A stretch of DNA of 64,000 nucleotides, from positions 3,410,001 through 3,474,000 of the forward strand of contig NC_008390.1 in the NCBI RefSeq assembly GCF_000203915.1. The letters are read 5' to 3'. Both the position numbers and the translations under genes were made by a program. This DNA comes from Burkholderia ambifaria AMMD (GTDB lineage: Bacteria > Pseudomonadota > Gammaproteobacteria > Burkholderiales > Burkholderiaceae). Each line of letters starts with the position of its first letter. Position 1 is the stretch's first letter. Positions 9,389 to 17,844 of this stretch are shown here, piece by piece. Under the pieces are notes generated by a model. That model was not told the origin of the DNA, made no database searches, and saw only the letters and a list, made by a program, of their open reading frames with translations.

Positions 9389-10159
9389 ATGAGCAAATAC
9401 GACACCGCCACCGTCCAATCCGTCCATCACTGGACCGACACGCTGTTCAGCTTCACCTGCACCCGTGAGCCGAGCCTGCGCTTCAACAACGGCGAATTCA
9501 CGATGGTCGGCCTCGAAGTCGACGGCAAGCCGCTCGCGCGCGCCTACTCGATCGTCAGCCCGAACTACGAAGAGCACCTCGAATTCTTCAGCATCAAGGT
9601 CCAGAACGGCCCGCTGACGTCGCGCCTGCAGCACCTGAAGGTTGGCGACTCGGTGCTGATCGGCAAGAAGCCGACCGGCACGCTCGTCGCCGACAACCTG
9701 CTGCCCGGCAAGACGCTGTGGATGCTGTCGACCGGCACGGGTCTCGCGCCGTTCATGTCGATCATCCGCGATCCGGACATCTACGACCGCTTCGACAAGG
9801 TCATCCTGACGCACACCTGCCGCCTGAAGGGCGAGCTGGCGTACATGGACTACATCAAGCACGACCTGCCCGGCCACGAGTACCTCGGCGACATCATCAA
9901 GGAAAAGCTCGTGTACTACCCGACGGTCACGCGCGAAGCGTTCGACAACGAGGGCCGGATCACCGACCTGATCGCGACGGGCAAGCTGTTCACGGATCTC
10001 GGCGTGCCGGCGTTCTCGCCGGAAAACGACCGCGTGATGCTGTGCGGCAGCACCGCGATGCTGAAGGACACGACCGACCTGCTGAAGCAGGCCGGCCTGG
10101 TCGAAGGCAAGAACAGCGCACCGGGTCACTACGTGATCGAGCGCGCATTCGTGGACTGA
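9389..10159 (+). CDS. fpr: Ferredoxin--NADP+ reductase
   Basis: This 256-residue FAD flavoprotein moves electrons between NADPH and ferredoxin or flavodoxin and supports oxidative-stress defence and iron-sulfur chemistry. The FAD-binding RAYSIVSP motif (near residue 50), the GPLTSRLQ phosphate contact, and the NADP-binding STGTGLAPFMS and MLCGSTAML motifs are all present. It ends in FVD rather than the aromatic Trp/Tyr of other subgroups, as in bacterial subclass enzymes. It is monocistronic, with a good terminator 30 bases after the stop. Confidence 0.95.
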   Translation: MSKYDTATVQSVHHWTDTLFSFTCTREPSLRFNNGEFTMVGLEVDGKPLARAYSIVSPNYEEHLEFFSIKVQNGPLTSRLQHLKVGDSVLIGKKPTGTLVADNLLPGKTLWMLSTGTGLAPFMSIIRDPDIYDRFDKVILTHTCRLKGELAYMDYIKHDLPGHEYLGDIIKEKLVYYPTVTREAFDNEGRITDLIATGKLFTDLGVPAFSPENDRVMLCGSTAMLKDTTDLLKQAGLVEGKNSAPGHYVIERAFVD

Positions 10160-10186
10160 TCGATCCCCGAATTTGTGCGGCATCAA

Positions 10187-10217
10187 GAAACCGGGGCAAA
10201 AGCTCCGGTTTTTTTTC
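10187..10217 (+). terminator. Rho-independent terminator of fpr
   Basis: Seven-base arms (10190-10196 with 10203-10209, one G-U pair) are followed by a run of eight T residues. Confidence 0.88.
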
Positions 10218-10450
10218 GTCCCCACTTGGCGAATTCGTAACAAACTGCGACCATCTAATCTCAAATAGTTACATTTTGATACGGGCGGGCCCGGTGCTTT
10301 CGTGTCGGTGTTTTTCCTACAACAGGTTCGTTCCGATTATTCACATTTACCCTTAAATGTCCGCCCGGCATGACTTTTCCAGATTTTTTGAGATATGATT
10401 CGGCCGGCGCGGTTGCGGTTCGGATGGTCGTTGAAGGGTCGGAATCAAAC

Positions 10451-10465
10451 GTTACAAGATGTAAC
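10451..10465. promoter_or_regulatory. Perfect dyad GTTACA-N3-TGTAAC, putative operator
   Basis: The six-base arms are exact, with a 3-base spacer, 111-125 bases before the histidine kinase start. A near copy with the same spacing lies at 10268-10282. It could be the site of the NarL-type regulator encoded downstream, or of another dimeric regulator. Confidence 0.45.
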
Positions 10466-10575
10466 TTTTGTTACCTCGGCCCGGGGCGACTCTCTGGCGG
10501 CGGCCGCGATCGAAACGGCAGCCAATCCACGCAGCCAGCCGGTGTGTGAATCGCTTTCTGACAGCAGGGAGAGTC

Positions 10576-11391
10576 ATGGATACGTCGCTCAACGCGCCCC
10601 CCGGCGCCCACGCCCCGTTCCCGTCGCGGCCGCTCGTGCACAGTCGCGCCGCGGCCGCACCCGTGGCCGAAACCCTCCCCAAGCGCGACGCATCCGCCAG
10701 CCGGATCGCGACGCTGTCCACCCAATTGATGGCAGCCGACGAAGCCGCCCGCCGCCATCTGGCCGGCGAGTTGCATGACGGGCTCGGCGCCGAACTCACC
10801 GCCGCCCGATTCGCGCTCGCAAACGTTCAAACGTGGCTGCCGGCCGATGCGCCCGAAGGCTGCCTGCGCGCGCTCGAACTGGCGCAGCAGGCACTCGACG
10901 CCGCGACCGATGCGAACCGCCGCCTGATCGACGAGCGCGACACGCCGGCGCTCGACGGCGGGCTCGTCGGTGCGCTATCGGCATGGGTCGACAGCCACGC
11001 GGCCCGCACCGGCCTGCGCACGAGCTTCGTCTGCGCGGCCGACGCACGGCTCACGCAGCTCGCCGGCGCAAGCGCCCTTGCGATCTTCCGCGTCGCGCAG
11101 GAAGCGCTGTCGAACGTCGCGAAGCATGCGCGCGCGGCGTCCGTCGACGTGCGGATCGACACGGACGGCTCGCATCTGTCCCTGAGCATCACCGATGATG
11201 GGACCGGTTTCTCGCGCCGCCGGCGTGTCGGCTACGGCCTCGCCGGCATGCGCGCACGCTGCGAGGCGTTCGGCGGCAGCTTCGACACGCGCGCGCCGGA
11301 ATCGGGCCGCGGCACGCGCATCACCGCGCGTTTCGCATGGAACTCGCTGTTCGCGGTGCCGGCCGCCACGCGCCGCGCGTCGCTTTCGTGA
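10576..11391 (+). CDS. Soluble sensor histidine kinase, NarX/DegS-type (HisKA_3)
   Basis: This 271-residue kinase has no membrane segment. Residues 1-45 are low-complexity. The dimerisation/phosphoacceptor region has RHLAGELHDGLGAEL with the predicted phospho-His at residue 67. The HATPase_c domain has QEALSNVAKHARA (N box), DDGTGF (G1) and GYGLAGMRARCEAFGG (G2). The short E-L-H-D-G-L motif defines the NarX/UhpB class, which pairs with NarL-type regulators, and one begins 8 bases after this stop. ATG 10576 follows AGCAGGGAGAG. The signal must be cytoplasmic or come from a partner, as there is no recognisable input domain. Confidence 0.9.
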   Translation: MDTSLNAPPGAHAPFPSRPLVHSRAAAAPVAETLPKRDASASRIATLSTQLMAADEAARRHLAGELHDGLGAELTAARFALANVQTWLPADAPEGCLRALELAQQALDAATDANRRLIDERDTPALDGGLVGALSAWVDSHAARTGLRTSFVCAADARLTQLAGASALAIFRVAQEALSNVAKHARAASVDVRIDTDGSHLSLSITDDGTGFSRRRRVGYGLAGMRARCEAFGGSFDTRAPESGRGTRITARFAWNSLFAVPAATRRASLS

Positions 11392-11398
11392 GGTCGCG

Positions 11399-12055
11399 AT
11401 GAGCCTGGACATCCTGCTCGTGGACGACCACGCAATCGTCCGGCAAGGGGTCCGCCACTTGCTGATCGACCGCGGCGTCGCGCGCGAAGTGACCGAAGCC
11501 GAGACCGGCAGCGATGCGGTGGCCGCCGTCGACCGCCAGACCTTCGACGTGATCCTGCTCGATATCTCGCTGCCGGACACCAACGGCATCGAGTTGCTCA
11601 AGCGCATCAAGCGCAAGCTGCCGGGCACGCCGGTGCTGATGTTCTCGATGTACCGCGAGGACCAGTACGCGGTGCGCGCGCTGAAGGCCGGCGCGTCCGG
11701 CTATCTGTCGAAGACGGTGAATGCCGCGCAGATGATCGGCGCGATCCAGCAGGTCGCGGCCGGCCGCAAGTACGTGAGCCCGGCGATGGCCGAGGCGCTC
11801 GCCGAATACGTGTCGTTCGAGAACGAACCGCTGCCGCACGAGAAGCTGTCCGATCGCGAATACCAGACGCTCTGCATGCTGGCATCGGGCAAGCGCCTCA
11901 CCGATATCGCGAACACGCTATCGCTGTCGGTGAAGACGGTCAGCGTGTACCGGTCGCGGCTGCTCGAGAAGATGCGGCTGTCGAACAACGCGGAACTGAC
12001 GTTCTACGTGATGAGCAACCGGCTCGTCGACATGGCGCCTGCATCGGGCGCCTGA
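11399..12055 (+). CDS. Response regulator, NarL/FixJ family
   Basis: This 218-residue regulator has a receiver domain (acidic pair DD at 9-10, phospho-Asp 55 in LLDISLPD, conserved S/T and the K in YLSKTV) and a LuxR-type helix-turn-helix (LSDREYQTLCMLASGKRL and NTLSLSVKTVSVYRSRL). It is the cognate partner of the kinase just upstream, with an 8-base gap and the same operon. The sequence gives no direct target; the inverted repeats in front of the operon are candidate autoregulatory sites. Confidence 0.93.
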   Translation: MSLDILLVDDHAIVRQGVRHLLIDRGVAREVTEAETGSDAVAAVDRQTFDVILLDISLPDTNGIELLKRIKRKLPGTPVLMFSMYREDQYAVRALKAGASGYLSKTVNAAQMIGAIQQVAAGRKYVSPAMAEALAEYVSFENEPLPHEKLSDREYQTLCMLASGKRLTDIANTLSLSVKTVSVYRSRLLEKMRLSNNAELTFYVMSNRLVDMAPASGA

Positions 12056-12278
12056 TTCATCGGATTCACCGGAATCGCGGGAGGCGCGCCGGGCCGCGCC
12101 GGCCTGCCGCTTCAGCCCCGGTCGCCGCACGCTGCGCGCAAGCGCTTGTTTTCTCGGACGATTTCGCCGCGCGCCGCTGCATCGCAGCAGGTCTTGCGCG
12201 CCAAATCGGCTAAAATTGCGGGTTTTCCTTCTCTCACTCGGCGCCGCCGCGTTCGCGCGCGCTGGAGACTCATCCGCA

Positions 12279-13679
12279 ATGTCCCTCTTCCGCAAGAAAA
12301 ACGTCGATCGCATGATCGCCGGCGCGCATGGCGCCGGGCTCAAGAAAGCGCTCGGCGCAATCGACCTCACCTTCCTCGGCATCGGCGCGATCATCGGCAC
12401 CGGGATCTTCGTGCTGACCGGCACCGGCGCCGTTCAGGCCGGCCCGGCGCTGATGCTGTCGTTCGTGATCGCGGCGATCGCGTGCGGCCTCGCGGCGCTG
12501 TCGTACGCCGAATTCGCGTCGACGATTCCGGTCGCGGGCTCGATCTACACGTACTCGTACGCGACGCTCGGCGAGCTCGTCGCATGGATCATCGGCTGGG
12601 ACCTGATGCTCGAATACGGCCTCGCGGCGTCGGCCGTGTCGGTCGGCTGGTCGGGCTACCTGCAGTCGCTGCTGCAGGGCTTCGGGCTCGCGCTGCCGAC
12701 CGTGCTGACGGCCGCGCCCGGCGCGATCCCCGACGTCGTCACGTGGTTCAACCTGCCCGCGTTCCTCGTGATGCTGGTGATCACGACGCTGCTGTCGATC
12801 GGCATCCGCGAGTCGACCCGCATCAACAACATCATGGTGTTCATCAAGGTGTCGGTGGTGCTGCTCGTGATCGCGGTCGGCCTGTTCCACGTGACGCCCG
12901 CGAACTGGAAACCGTTCATGCCGCACGGCTGGAACGGCGTGTTCGGCGCGGCCGCGGTGATGTTCTTCGCGTTCATCGGCTTCGACGCGGTGTCGTCGGC
13001 GGCCGAGGAAGTGAAGAATCCGAAGCGCGACCTGCCGATCGGCATCATCGCGTCGCTCGCCGTGTGCGCGGTGCTGTACGTGACGGTCGCGGCGGTCGCG
13101 ACCGGCATCGTGCCGGCGGCCCAGTACGCGAACGTGTCGCACCCGATCTCGTATGCGCTGCAGATCGCCGGCGAGAAGTGGGTCGCGGGCTTCATCGATC
13201 TTGGCGCGGTGCTCGGCATGCTGACCGTGATCCTCGTGATGAGCTACGGCCAGACGCGGATCATCTTCGCGATGTCGCGCGACGGGCTGCTGCCGGCGAT
13301 GCTGTCGCGCGTGCATCCGCGCTTCGCGACGCCGTTCCTGACGACCTGGCTCGTCGGCCTGTTCTTCGGGCTGATCGCCGCGCTCGTGCCGCTGAACGTG
13401 CTCGCCGAGCTGATCAACATCGGCACGCTCGCCGCGTTCTCGATGGTGTCGATCGCGGTGCTGGTGCTGCGCCGCACGCATCCGGAGCTGCCGCGCGCGT
13501 TCCGCTGCCCGGGCGTGCCGGTGGTGCCGATCCTCGCGGTCGCCGCGTGCCTGTTCCTGATGCTGAACCTGCAGCCCGTCACGTGGGCCGCGTTCGGCAT
13601 CTGGCTCGTGATCGGCCTCGTGATCTACTTCCTGTATTCGCGTCACCACTCGAAGCTCGCCCGCGGCCACGCGGACTGA
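12279..13679 (+). CDS. Amino acid permease, APC family (cationic amino-acid transporter type)
   Basis: This 466-residue inner-membrane transporter has about 12-13 hydrophobic segments. The first half carries the substrate-binding GIGAIIGTGIFVLTG in TM1 (near residue 30) and SFVIAAIACGLAALSYAEF. The IGFDAVSSAAEEVKNPKRDLP stretch in the middle is typical of the YhdG/CAT subgroup. Uptake of a basic or other amino acid by proton coupling is likely. The ATG at 12279 was chosen over 12216 because the family starts with a short basic N-terminus. Confidence 0.9.
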   Translation: MSLFRKKNVDRMIAGAHGAGLKKALGAIDLTFLGIGAIIGTGIFVLTGTGAVQAGPALMLSFVIAAIACGLAALSYAEFASTIPVAGSIYTYSYATLGELVAWIIGWDLMLEYGLAASAVSVGWSGYLQSLLQGFGLALPTVLTAAPGAIPDVVTWFNLPAFLVMLVITTLLSIGIRESTRINNIMVFIKVSVVLLVIAVGLFHVTPANWKPFMPHGWNGVFGAAAVMFFAFIGFDAVSSAAEEVKNPKRDLPIGIIASLAVCAVLYVTVAAVATGIVPAAQYANVSHPISYALQIAGEKWVAGFIDLGAVLGMLTVILVMSYGQTRIIFAMSRDGLLPAMLSRVHPRFATPFLTTWLVGLFFGLIAALVPLNVLAELINIGTLAAFSMVSIAVLVLRRTHPELPRAFRCPGVPVVPILAVAACLFLMLNLQPVTWAAFGIWLVIGLVIYFLYSRHHSKLARGHAD

Positions 13680-13713
13680 CATCCGGCCGCGACGCGCCGC
13701 GTCGCTCCGCTGC

Positions 13714-13750
13714 AACGGCGCACCCGCCTCGCGGGCGCGCCGTTTGCGTT
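13714..13750 (+). terminator. Likely terminator of the permease gene
   Basis: The outer stem is 13714-13721 with 13737-13744, with further inner pairing and a T-rich tail, 35 bases after the permease stop. Confidence 0.6.
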
Positions 13751-13967
13751 TGTGGGGCGGCGGGCAGCGTGTGCGGGCAGCCTGAGCGGGCGGTCCGAGC
13801 CGGTCGTCCGGACTGGGCGTGGGAGCTGGCCATCCGAGCTGGCCGCCCGAACCGCTCGCCCGAACCGATCCTCTCGATCCCCGCCACCGATCGGCCACGC
13901 GTCGGCGCACCGCAAGCAAGCCTGCGGCGGGCGCGTCATAATGCGCCCAATCAATGAGGTAACGACG

Positions 13968-14993
13968 ATGGAAAGTGTGGATCTCGACGTGTTGAAGTCG
14001 AGCGCGCGCTGGCTCGACGAAGGGCGCCGCGTGCTGCTCGTGACGGTCGTGAAGACGTGGGGCTCGTCGCCGCGCCCCGAAGGCGCGATGCTCGCGGTGC
14101 GCGAGGACGGGCTCGTGGTCGGCTCCGTGTCCGGCGGGTGCATCGAGGACGACCTGATCGCCCGCGTGCATGCGAGCGGCATCGCGGCCGATGCGCGCCC
14201 GGAAGCGGTCAAGTACGGCGTGACGGCCGAGGAAGCGCACCGCTTCGGGCTGCCCTGCGGCGGCACGATCCAGCTCGTGCTGGAGCCGCTCACGCGCGAC
14301 AGCGGGATTGCCGCGTTGTGCGCCGAGGTGGAGGCCGGCCGGCTCGTCACGCGCACGATGACGCTGGCGACCGGCCGCGCGTCGCTGTCGCCCGCGCAGG
14401 CAACCGACGGGCTCGCGTTCGACGGCGAACGGCTCGTGACGATCCACGGGCCGCGCTACCGGATGCTCGTGATCGGTGCCGGGCAGTTGTCCCGCTATCT
14501 GTGCCAGATCGCGGTCGGGCTCGACTACCAGGTGACGGTTTGCGATCCGCGCGACGAGTACACGGATGCGTGGGACGTGCCGGGCACGCGCGTCGTGCAC
14601 ACGATGCCCGACGACACCGTGCTCGACATGAAGCTCGACGCGCGTTCGGCCGTGATCGCGCTCACGCACGACCCGAAGCTCGACGATCTCGCGCTGATGG
14701 AGGCGCTCAAGACGCCCGCGTTCTACGTGGGCGCGCTCGGCTCGCGGCGCAACAACGCGGCGCGGCGCGAGCGGCTGCTCGAATTCGACCTGAACGACGC
14801 GGAACTGGCGCGGCTGCACGGGCCGGCCGGCATCTACATCGGCAGCCGCACGCCGCCGGAAATCGCGATCTCGATCCTCGCCGAGGTCACGGCCGCGAAG
14901 AACAACGTGTCGCTGCCGACGATCCTGCAGGTCGAGGGGGCGAAGGCCGCCCGCGAGATCGCGGCCAACAACGGCGCGACCTGCGGCCTGTGA
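13968..14993 (+). CDS. XdhC/CoxI family protein
   Basis: This 341-residue protein is of the XdhC type, accessory factors that bind molybdenum cofactor and help insert its sulfurated form into xanthine dehydrogenase-type enzymes. The N-terminal XdhC_CoxI domain has the GSSPRPEGAML and SVSGGCIEDDL motifs with the family cysteine. The C-terminal Rossmann part has MLVIGAGQLSRYL and the SRRNNAARRERL segment. ATG 13968 has AGGT upstream. No xdhA/xdhB or other molybdo-enzyme gene is nearby, so it is an orphan here and its client is unknown. Confidence 0.88.
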   Translation: MESVDLDVLKSSARWLDEGRRVLLVTVVKTWGSSPRPEGAMLAVREDGLVVGSVSGGCIEDDLIARVHASGIAADARPEAVKYGVTAEEAHRFGLPCGGTIQLVLEPLTRDSGIAALCAEVEAGRLVTRTMTLATGRASLSPAQATDGLAFDGERLVTIHGPRYRMLVIGAGQLSRYLCQIAVGLDYQVTVCDPRDEYTDAWDVPGTRVVHTMPDDTVLDMKLDARSAVIALTHDPKLDDLALMEALKTPAFYVGALGSRRNNAARRERLLEFDLNDAELARLHGPAGIYIGSRTPPEIAISILAEVTAAKNNVSLPTILQVEGAKAAREIAANNGATCGL

Positions 14994-15032
14994 GGGCGGC
15001 GGCGCAGGGCCGTCGCGCCGGATGCGCGCACC

Positions 15033-15060
15033 ACGCGCCGGCACCGAGCCGGCGCGTTTC
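15033..15060 (+). terminator. Hairpin terminator after the XdhC gene
   Basis: Perfect 10-base arms at 15033-15042 and 15048-15057 are followed by TTT. It sits between two convergent genes and could serve both. Confidence 0.65.
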
Positions 15061-15084
15061 AACCGTTACGTCAGGTACGTTACG

Positions 15085-15819
15085 TCAGGCGAGGCCCGCG
15101 GCGAGCGCCGCGGCGACCGAGCCGACCACCAGCACGACGCCGACCGTGCGGCGCTTGTTCAGCTCCGTCCACAGCAGCACGCCCGTCAGCGACAACAGGA
15201 TCAGCGAACCCGCGATCGTGTCCATCAGCAGCACCCAGCCGAGATTCATGCCGACGCCGCGATGCAGGTTGTTCAGCGTCGTCAGGAACGTGTTGCCGGT
15301 GCGCTTCACCGACACGTAGCCGTTGCCGACCCAATATTCGGCCTGCAGGTTCTGGTGCGGCCCGAACAGGCCCATCTGCCAGTGCTCGGGCTGCATCACG
15401 CGCTTGTCGCCCCACGCGACCGGCTGCGCGGGTTCCTTGCGCACACGGCCCGGCCGGCCGTCGAAGTGCAGTTCGTGCTGCAGCCACTTCGTCATCGCCG
15501 CGGGCGACTTCGGCACCGGGTCCGGCAACGCGATCTGCATCTGCTCGACCTGCGGTTCGCCGGTCGAGATCTTCAGCGGCGGCGCACGGTGGTTGAGCAG
15601 CACGCCCGTCACGCCGAACAGCAGCCCGAGCACCGCGCCCCATAGCCCGACCCAGCCGTGCACCTTGCGCAGCCATTTGATGAAGGTCGCGCGGCGCGAA
15701 CGCTGGCGGCGCGCCGCCAGTTCGGCGTCGCTCAGCGGACGTGCGGCCGGATGCGGCACGGTAACGTGCGCGGGAGGCATGCCCGCCTGCGGCGGGGCGA
15801 TCGTTTCGGGCGCGTTCAC
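15085..15819 (-). CDS. PepSY-associated transmembrane protein, iron-regulated
   Basis: The 244-residue membrane protein has a basic cytoplasmic N-terminus, a first membrane helix with the family motif KVHGWVGLWGAVLGLLFGVTGVLLNHR (residues about 52-77), a periplasmic domain of about 110 residues, then NNLHRGVGMNLGWVLLMDTIAGSLILLSLTGVLLW and a last helix. It matches PepSY_TM proteins, which commonly sit with TonB-dependent siderophore receptors and are linked to ferric-siderophore reduction. A Fur box precedes it. No receptor gene is adjacent here. Confidence 0.85.
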   Translation of the reverse strand: MNAPETIAPPQAGMPPAHVTVPHPAARPLSDAELAARRQRSRRATFIKWLRKVHGWVGLWGAVLGLLFGVTGVLLNHRAPPLKISTGEPQVEQMQIALPDPVPKSPAAMTKWLQHELHFDGRPGRVRKEPAQPVAWGDKRVMQPEHWQMGLFGPHQNLQAEYWVGNGYVSVKRTGNTFLTTLNNLHRGVGMNLGWVLLMDTIAGSLILLSLTGVLLWTELNKRRTVGVVLVVGSVAAALAAGLA

Positions 15820-15885
15820 GCGAGAAGGTCCATTCGTTCAAAGCAACGGGCGACGCACGGAAAACGCGCGTCGCCCGGATAACGT

Positions 15886-15904
15886 GAAAATGAGAATGGA
15901 TATC
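15886..15904 (-). promoter_or_regulatory. Fur box upstream of the PepSY-type gene
   Basis: The 19 bases read GAAAATGAGAATGGATATC on the + strand and match the classical palindrome GATAATGATAATCATTATC at 14 of 19 positions. It lies 67-85 bases upstream of the leftward gene, a usual place to cover the promoter, so iron-dependent repression by Fur is expected. Confidence 0.75.
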
Positions 15905-16083
15905 ATTACACAAATGACGCGGCGGCTCAATCGGAGCGCGCACGGCGGGCGGGCGATAAGTTCAGGCGATGAGCGATGAAGCAGGTGGATTGCGCGCCGA
16001 TCCACGGGCATAGAGCGAACATACCGGCGAAATGATTGCGAAAGACCGCGACAGCCGTTCGCAAGAAACCGGGCGCCGTTTGT

Positions 16084-16404
16084 TCAGCGGCGCAGCGGAG
16101 GCAGTGGAAAGCGCGGCGCGGCGTCGCCCGGCTCGGGCTCGGTGCGATCAAGCGAATAGAGCCACGCGAGCAGATCCGCCACGGCCTGGTAAAGCTGCGG
16201 CGGAATCCGGTCGTCGAGGTCGACCTGCATCAGCAGCGACACCATCTCCGGCGCGGTATGCACGTACAGCCCCGCATCGCGTGCCCGGGCGACGATCATC
16301 TCGGCGACCAGGCCGTATCCCTTCGCGACCACGCGCGGCGCGGCATCGCCGCCTTTCGGATCGTAGACGAGCGCGGCCGCGCGCTTGCGGGATGCCATGC
16401 TCAT
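16084..16404 (-). CDS. FlhB C-terminal-domain-like protein (FhlB/FlhX type)
   Basis: This 106-residue protein resembles only the cytoplasmic domain of the flagellar export gate protein FlhB/EscU. It contains ALVYDPKGGDAAPRVVAKG and the later HTAPEMVSLLMQVDLDDRIPPQLYQAVADLLAWLY helix region. The self-cleaving N-P-T-H of FlhB is missing (D-P-K-G at the equivalent strand), and there is no membrane part. The start was chosen at 16404 because its ATGA overlaps the stop of the upstream FliK-like gene. A role in export-specificity control is inferred from homology and location. Confidence 0.8.
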   Translation of the reverse strand: MSMASRKRAAALVYDPKGGDAAPRVVAKGYGLVAEMIVARARDAGLYVHTAPEMVSLLMQVDLDDRIPPQLYQAVADLLAWLYSLDRTEPEPGDAAPRFPLPPLRR

Positions 16405-17771
16405 CGCGACGTCTCGTCGTCGGCGCCCGGCGTGCCGCCCGGCGCGCTGCGCGCATACGCGGCGGCAGCCGCGTGCGCGACGAGCGGGTCGAAGCCGTCC
16501 GGTTCGTCGCCGACCGCGCGGATCGACAGTCCGCCGAGCCGCAGTCCCGAACCCTCGAACCGCTGCCGCAGCGCGGCCTCGTGGCGCGTGAGCCGGTCGG
16601 CGCCCGCCGAATTCGCGCGCAGCCGCGCGACGAGTTGCGCGCCGTTCAACACCAGTTCCGCGTCGACCGTCCCGAGCGACGGCAGCGTGAGCGTCAGCCG
16701 CGTGCGCCACGCGATGCCGTCCCCCGCGTCGTCGCCGCCGCGCGACGCGGGGCCGCCGGAATCGTCGGGCTCGATCGTCCAGTCGAGCCGCGCGCCGGGC
16801 CACGCCTCGCCCGCCCAGCGGAACTGGTCGGTCGCCAGCGCATCGAGCTGCTGCCGCACGATCGGCACGGCGGCCGGATGCACGGGAGCAGCCGATACCT
16901 GCGCCTGCGGATCGGCCGACGCGGCGGCCAGTTCGGCCCGCGCGGACGTCCAGCGCGCGTCGGGATGGTCGCCGAGCGGGTCGGTCGTTCCGGCCGTGCT
17001 CGACGCCATGCCCGGCCGAGCGGCCGCCGGCGCGTTCTGCGCGGGAGCGAGCGAGTGCGCAGCCGCACCGCCCGGCGCGGCTGCGCCCGGCTGCACGGCG
17101 GTTCGCGCGGCCGCCGGCAGCGGCAGACGCGGCGCGAGCAGTTCGTCGAGCACATCGGGCGCGTCTTGCTGCGCCGCATCCGGGGCCGGCTGCACCGGCT
17201 CGGCCGTGAGGCGCGCCTGCGGTTCGCGCATCAGCGCGGCGAGCGGCCGCTGGCCGGCCAGCCACTGCGCGAGATGGGATTCGTAAAAGAGGCCGCTTTC
17301 ACTCACGGCCTGCGCGAGCGCCGCGCGCAGCGCGGCGACGGGCGGCGCGTCCGACGCGGCGCGCGCGGCCCCGACGTCGGATGCGGGCAATGCAGCGGAA
17401 GAAGCGACAGGCGCAGCAGGACCCGCGGCCGGCTGCCCGTGCGGCTGCCCGCCCCGCGGCACGGCCGTCGCGCTCAGCAGCACGGAAGGATCGGCCAGCA
17501 GCGGCGTGCGCCCGGCAATCACGGGCGTCGCGCCCCCACCGGAGCGCGAGATCGCGTCGAGCACGAGCGCAACGTCGGACAACGCGGTCTGCGCGGATGC
17601 CGGCGGCGCGACGGGCGAGCCGCCCGCCGGCGCCGCGGACGATGCGCCGGCGCCGGGCGTGCCGACCTGCGACGCCGCCCCGCCGCCGGCCGACGGCGAC
17701 ACGGTGCCGCTCAGCAGGCTGTCGAGGCGGCTCGCCAGCACGGCGGCCGCAACGGAGTCGATACCGGTCAT
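16401..17771 (-). CDS. Second FliK-like protein (flagellar hook-length control C-terminal-type)
   Basis: This 456-residue protein has a long Ala/Pro/Gly-rich, low-complexity N-terminal two thirds, as hook-length rulers do. A C-terminal domain (residues about 320-425) includes LTLTLPSLGTVDAELVLNGAQLVARLRANSAG and a following helix, resembling the FliK substrate-switch domain. It is distinct from the fliK at the end of the fliF operon. It overlaps the FlhB-C-like gene by 4 bases and lies 73 bases after fliT. FliK normally contacts FlhB's C-terminal domain, so this pair may be a duplicated or divergent switch module. Confidence 0.7.
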   Translation of the reverse strand: MTGIDSVAAAVLASRLDSLLSGTVSPSAGGGAASQVGTPGAGASSAAPAGGSPVAPPASAQTALSDVALVLDAISRSGGGATPVIAGRTPLLADPSVLLSATAVPRGGQPHGQPAAGPAAPVASSAALPASDVGAARAASDAPPVAALRAALAQAVSESGLFYESHLAQWLAGQRPLAALMREPQARLTAEPVQPAPDAAQQDAPDVLDELLAPRLPLPAAARTAVQPGAAAPGGAAAHSLAPAQNAPAAARPGMASSTAGTTDPLGDHPDARWTSARAELAAASADPQAQVSAAPVHPAAVPIVRQQLDALATDQFRWAGEAWPGARLDWTIEPDDSGGPASRGGDDAGDGIAWRTRLTLTLPSLGTVDAELVLNGAQLVARLRANSAGADRLTRHEAALRQRFEGSGLRLGGLSIRAVGDEPDGFDPLVAHAAAAAYARSAPGGTPGADDETSR

Positions 17772-17844
17772 GATCGGAGCCTGCTCACCTCAGCCACATC
17801 GTTGCGAAGCCGGGCGCGGCAACCGCCGCCCCGGCAAACGGGCA

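Larger units (their letters stand above)
10160..10575. other. Intergenic region rich in inverted repeats, upstream of the histidine kinase gene
   Basis: This stretch is A+T-richer than its surroundings. After the fpr terminator it holds three dyads: GTTACA-N3-TGATAC at 10268-10282, ACATTT-N6-AAATGT at 10343-10360, and the perfect GTTACA-N3-TGTAAC at 10451-10465, followed by a further TTGTTACC half-site. The sequence likely carries the promoter and operators for the two-component gene pair. Confidence 0.6.

Noticed and set aside
12270..15062. A 930-codon open frame on the minus strand
   Set aside because: It is antisense to the permease and XdhC genes, and its product is His/Arg/Asp-rich nonsense, a common artefact in very G+C-rich DNA.
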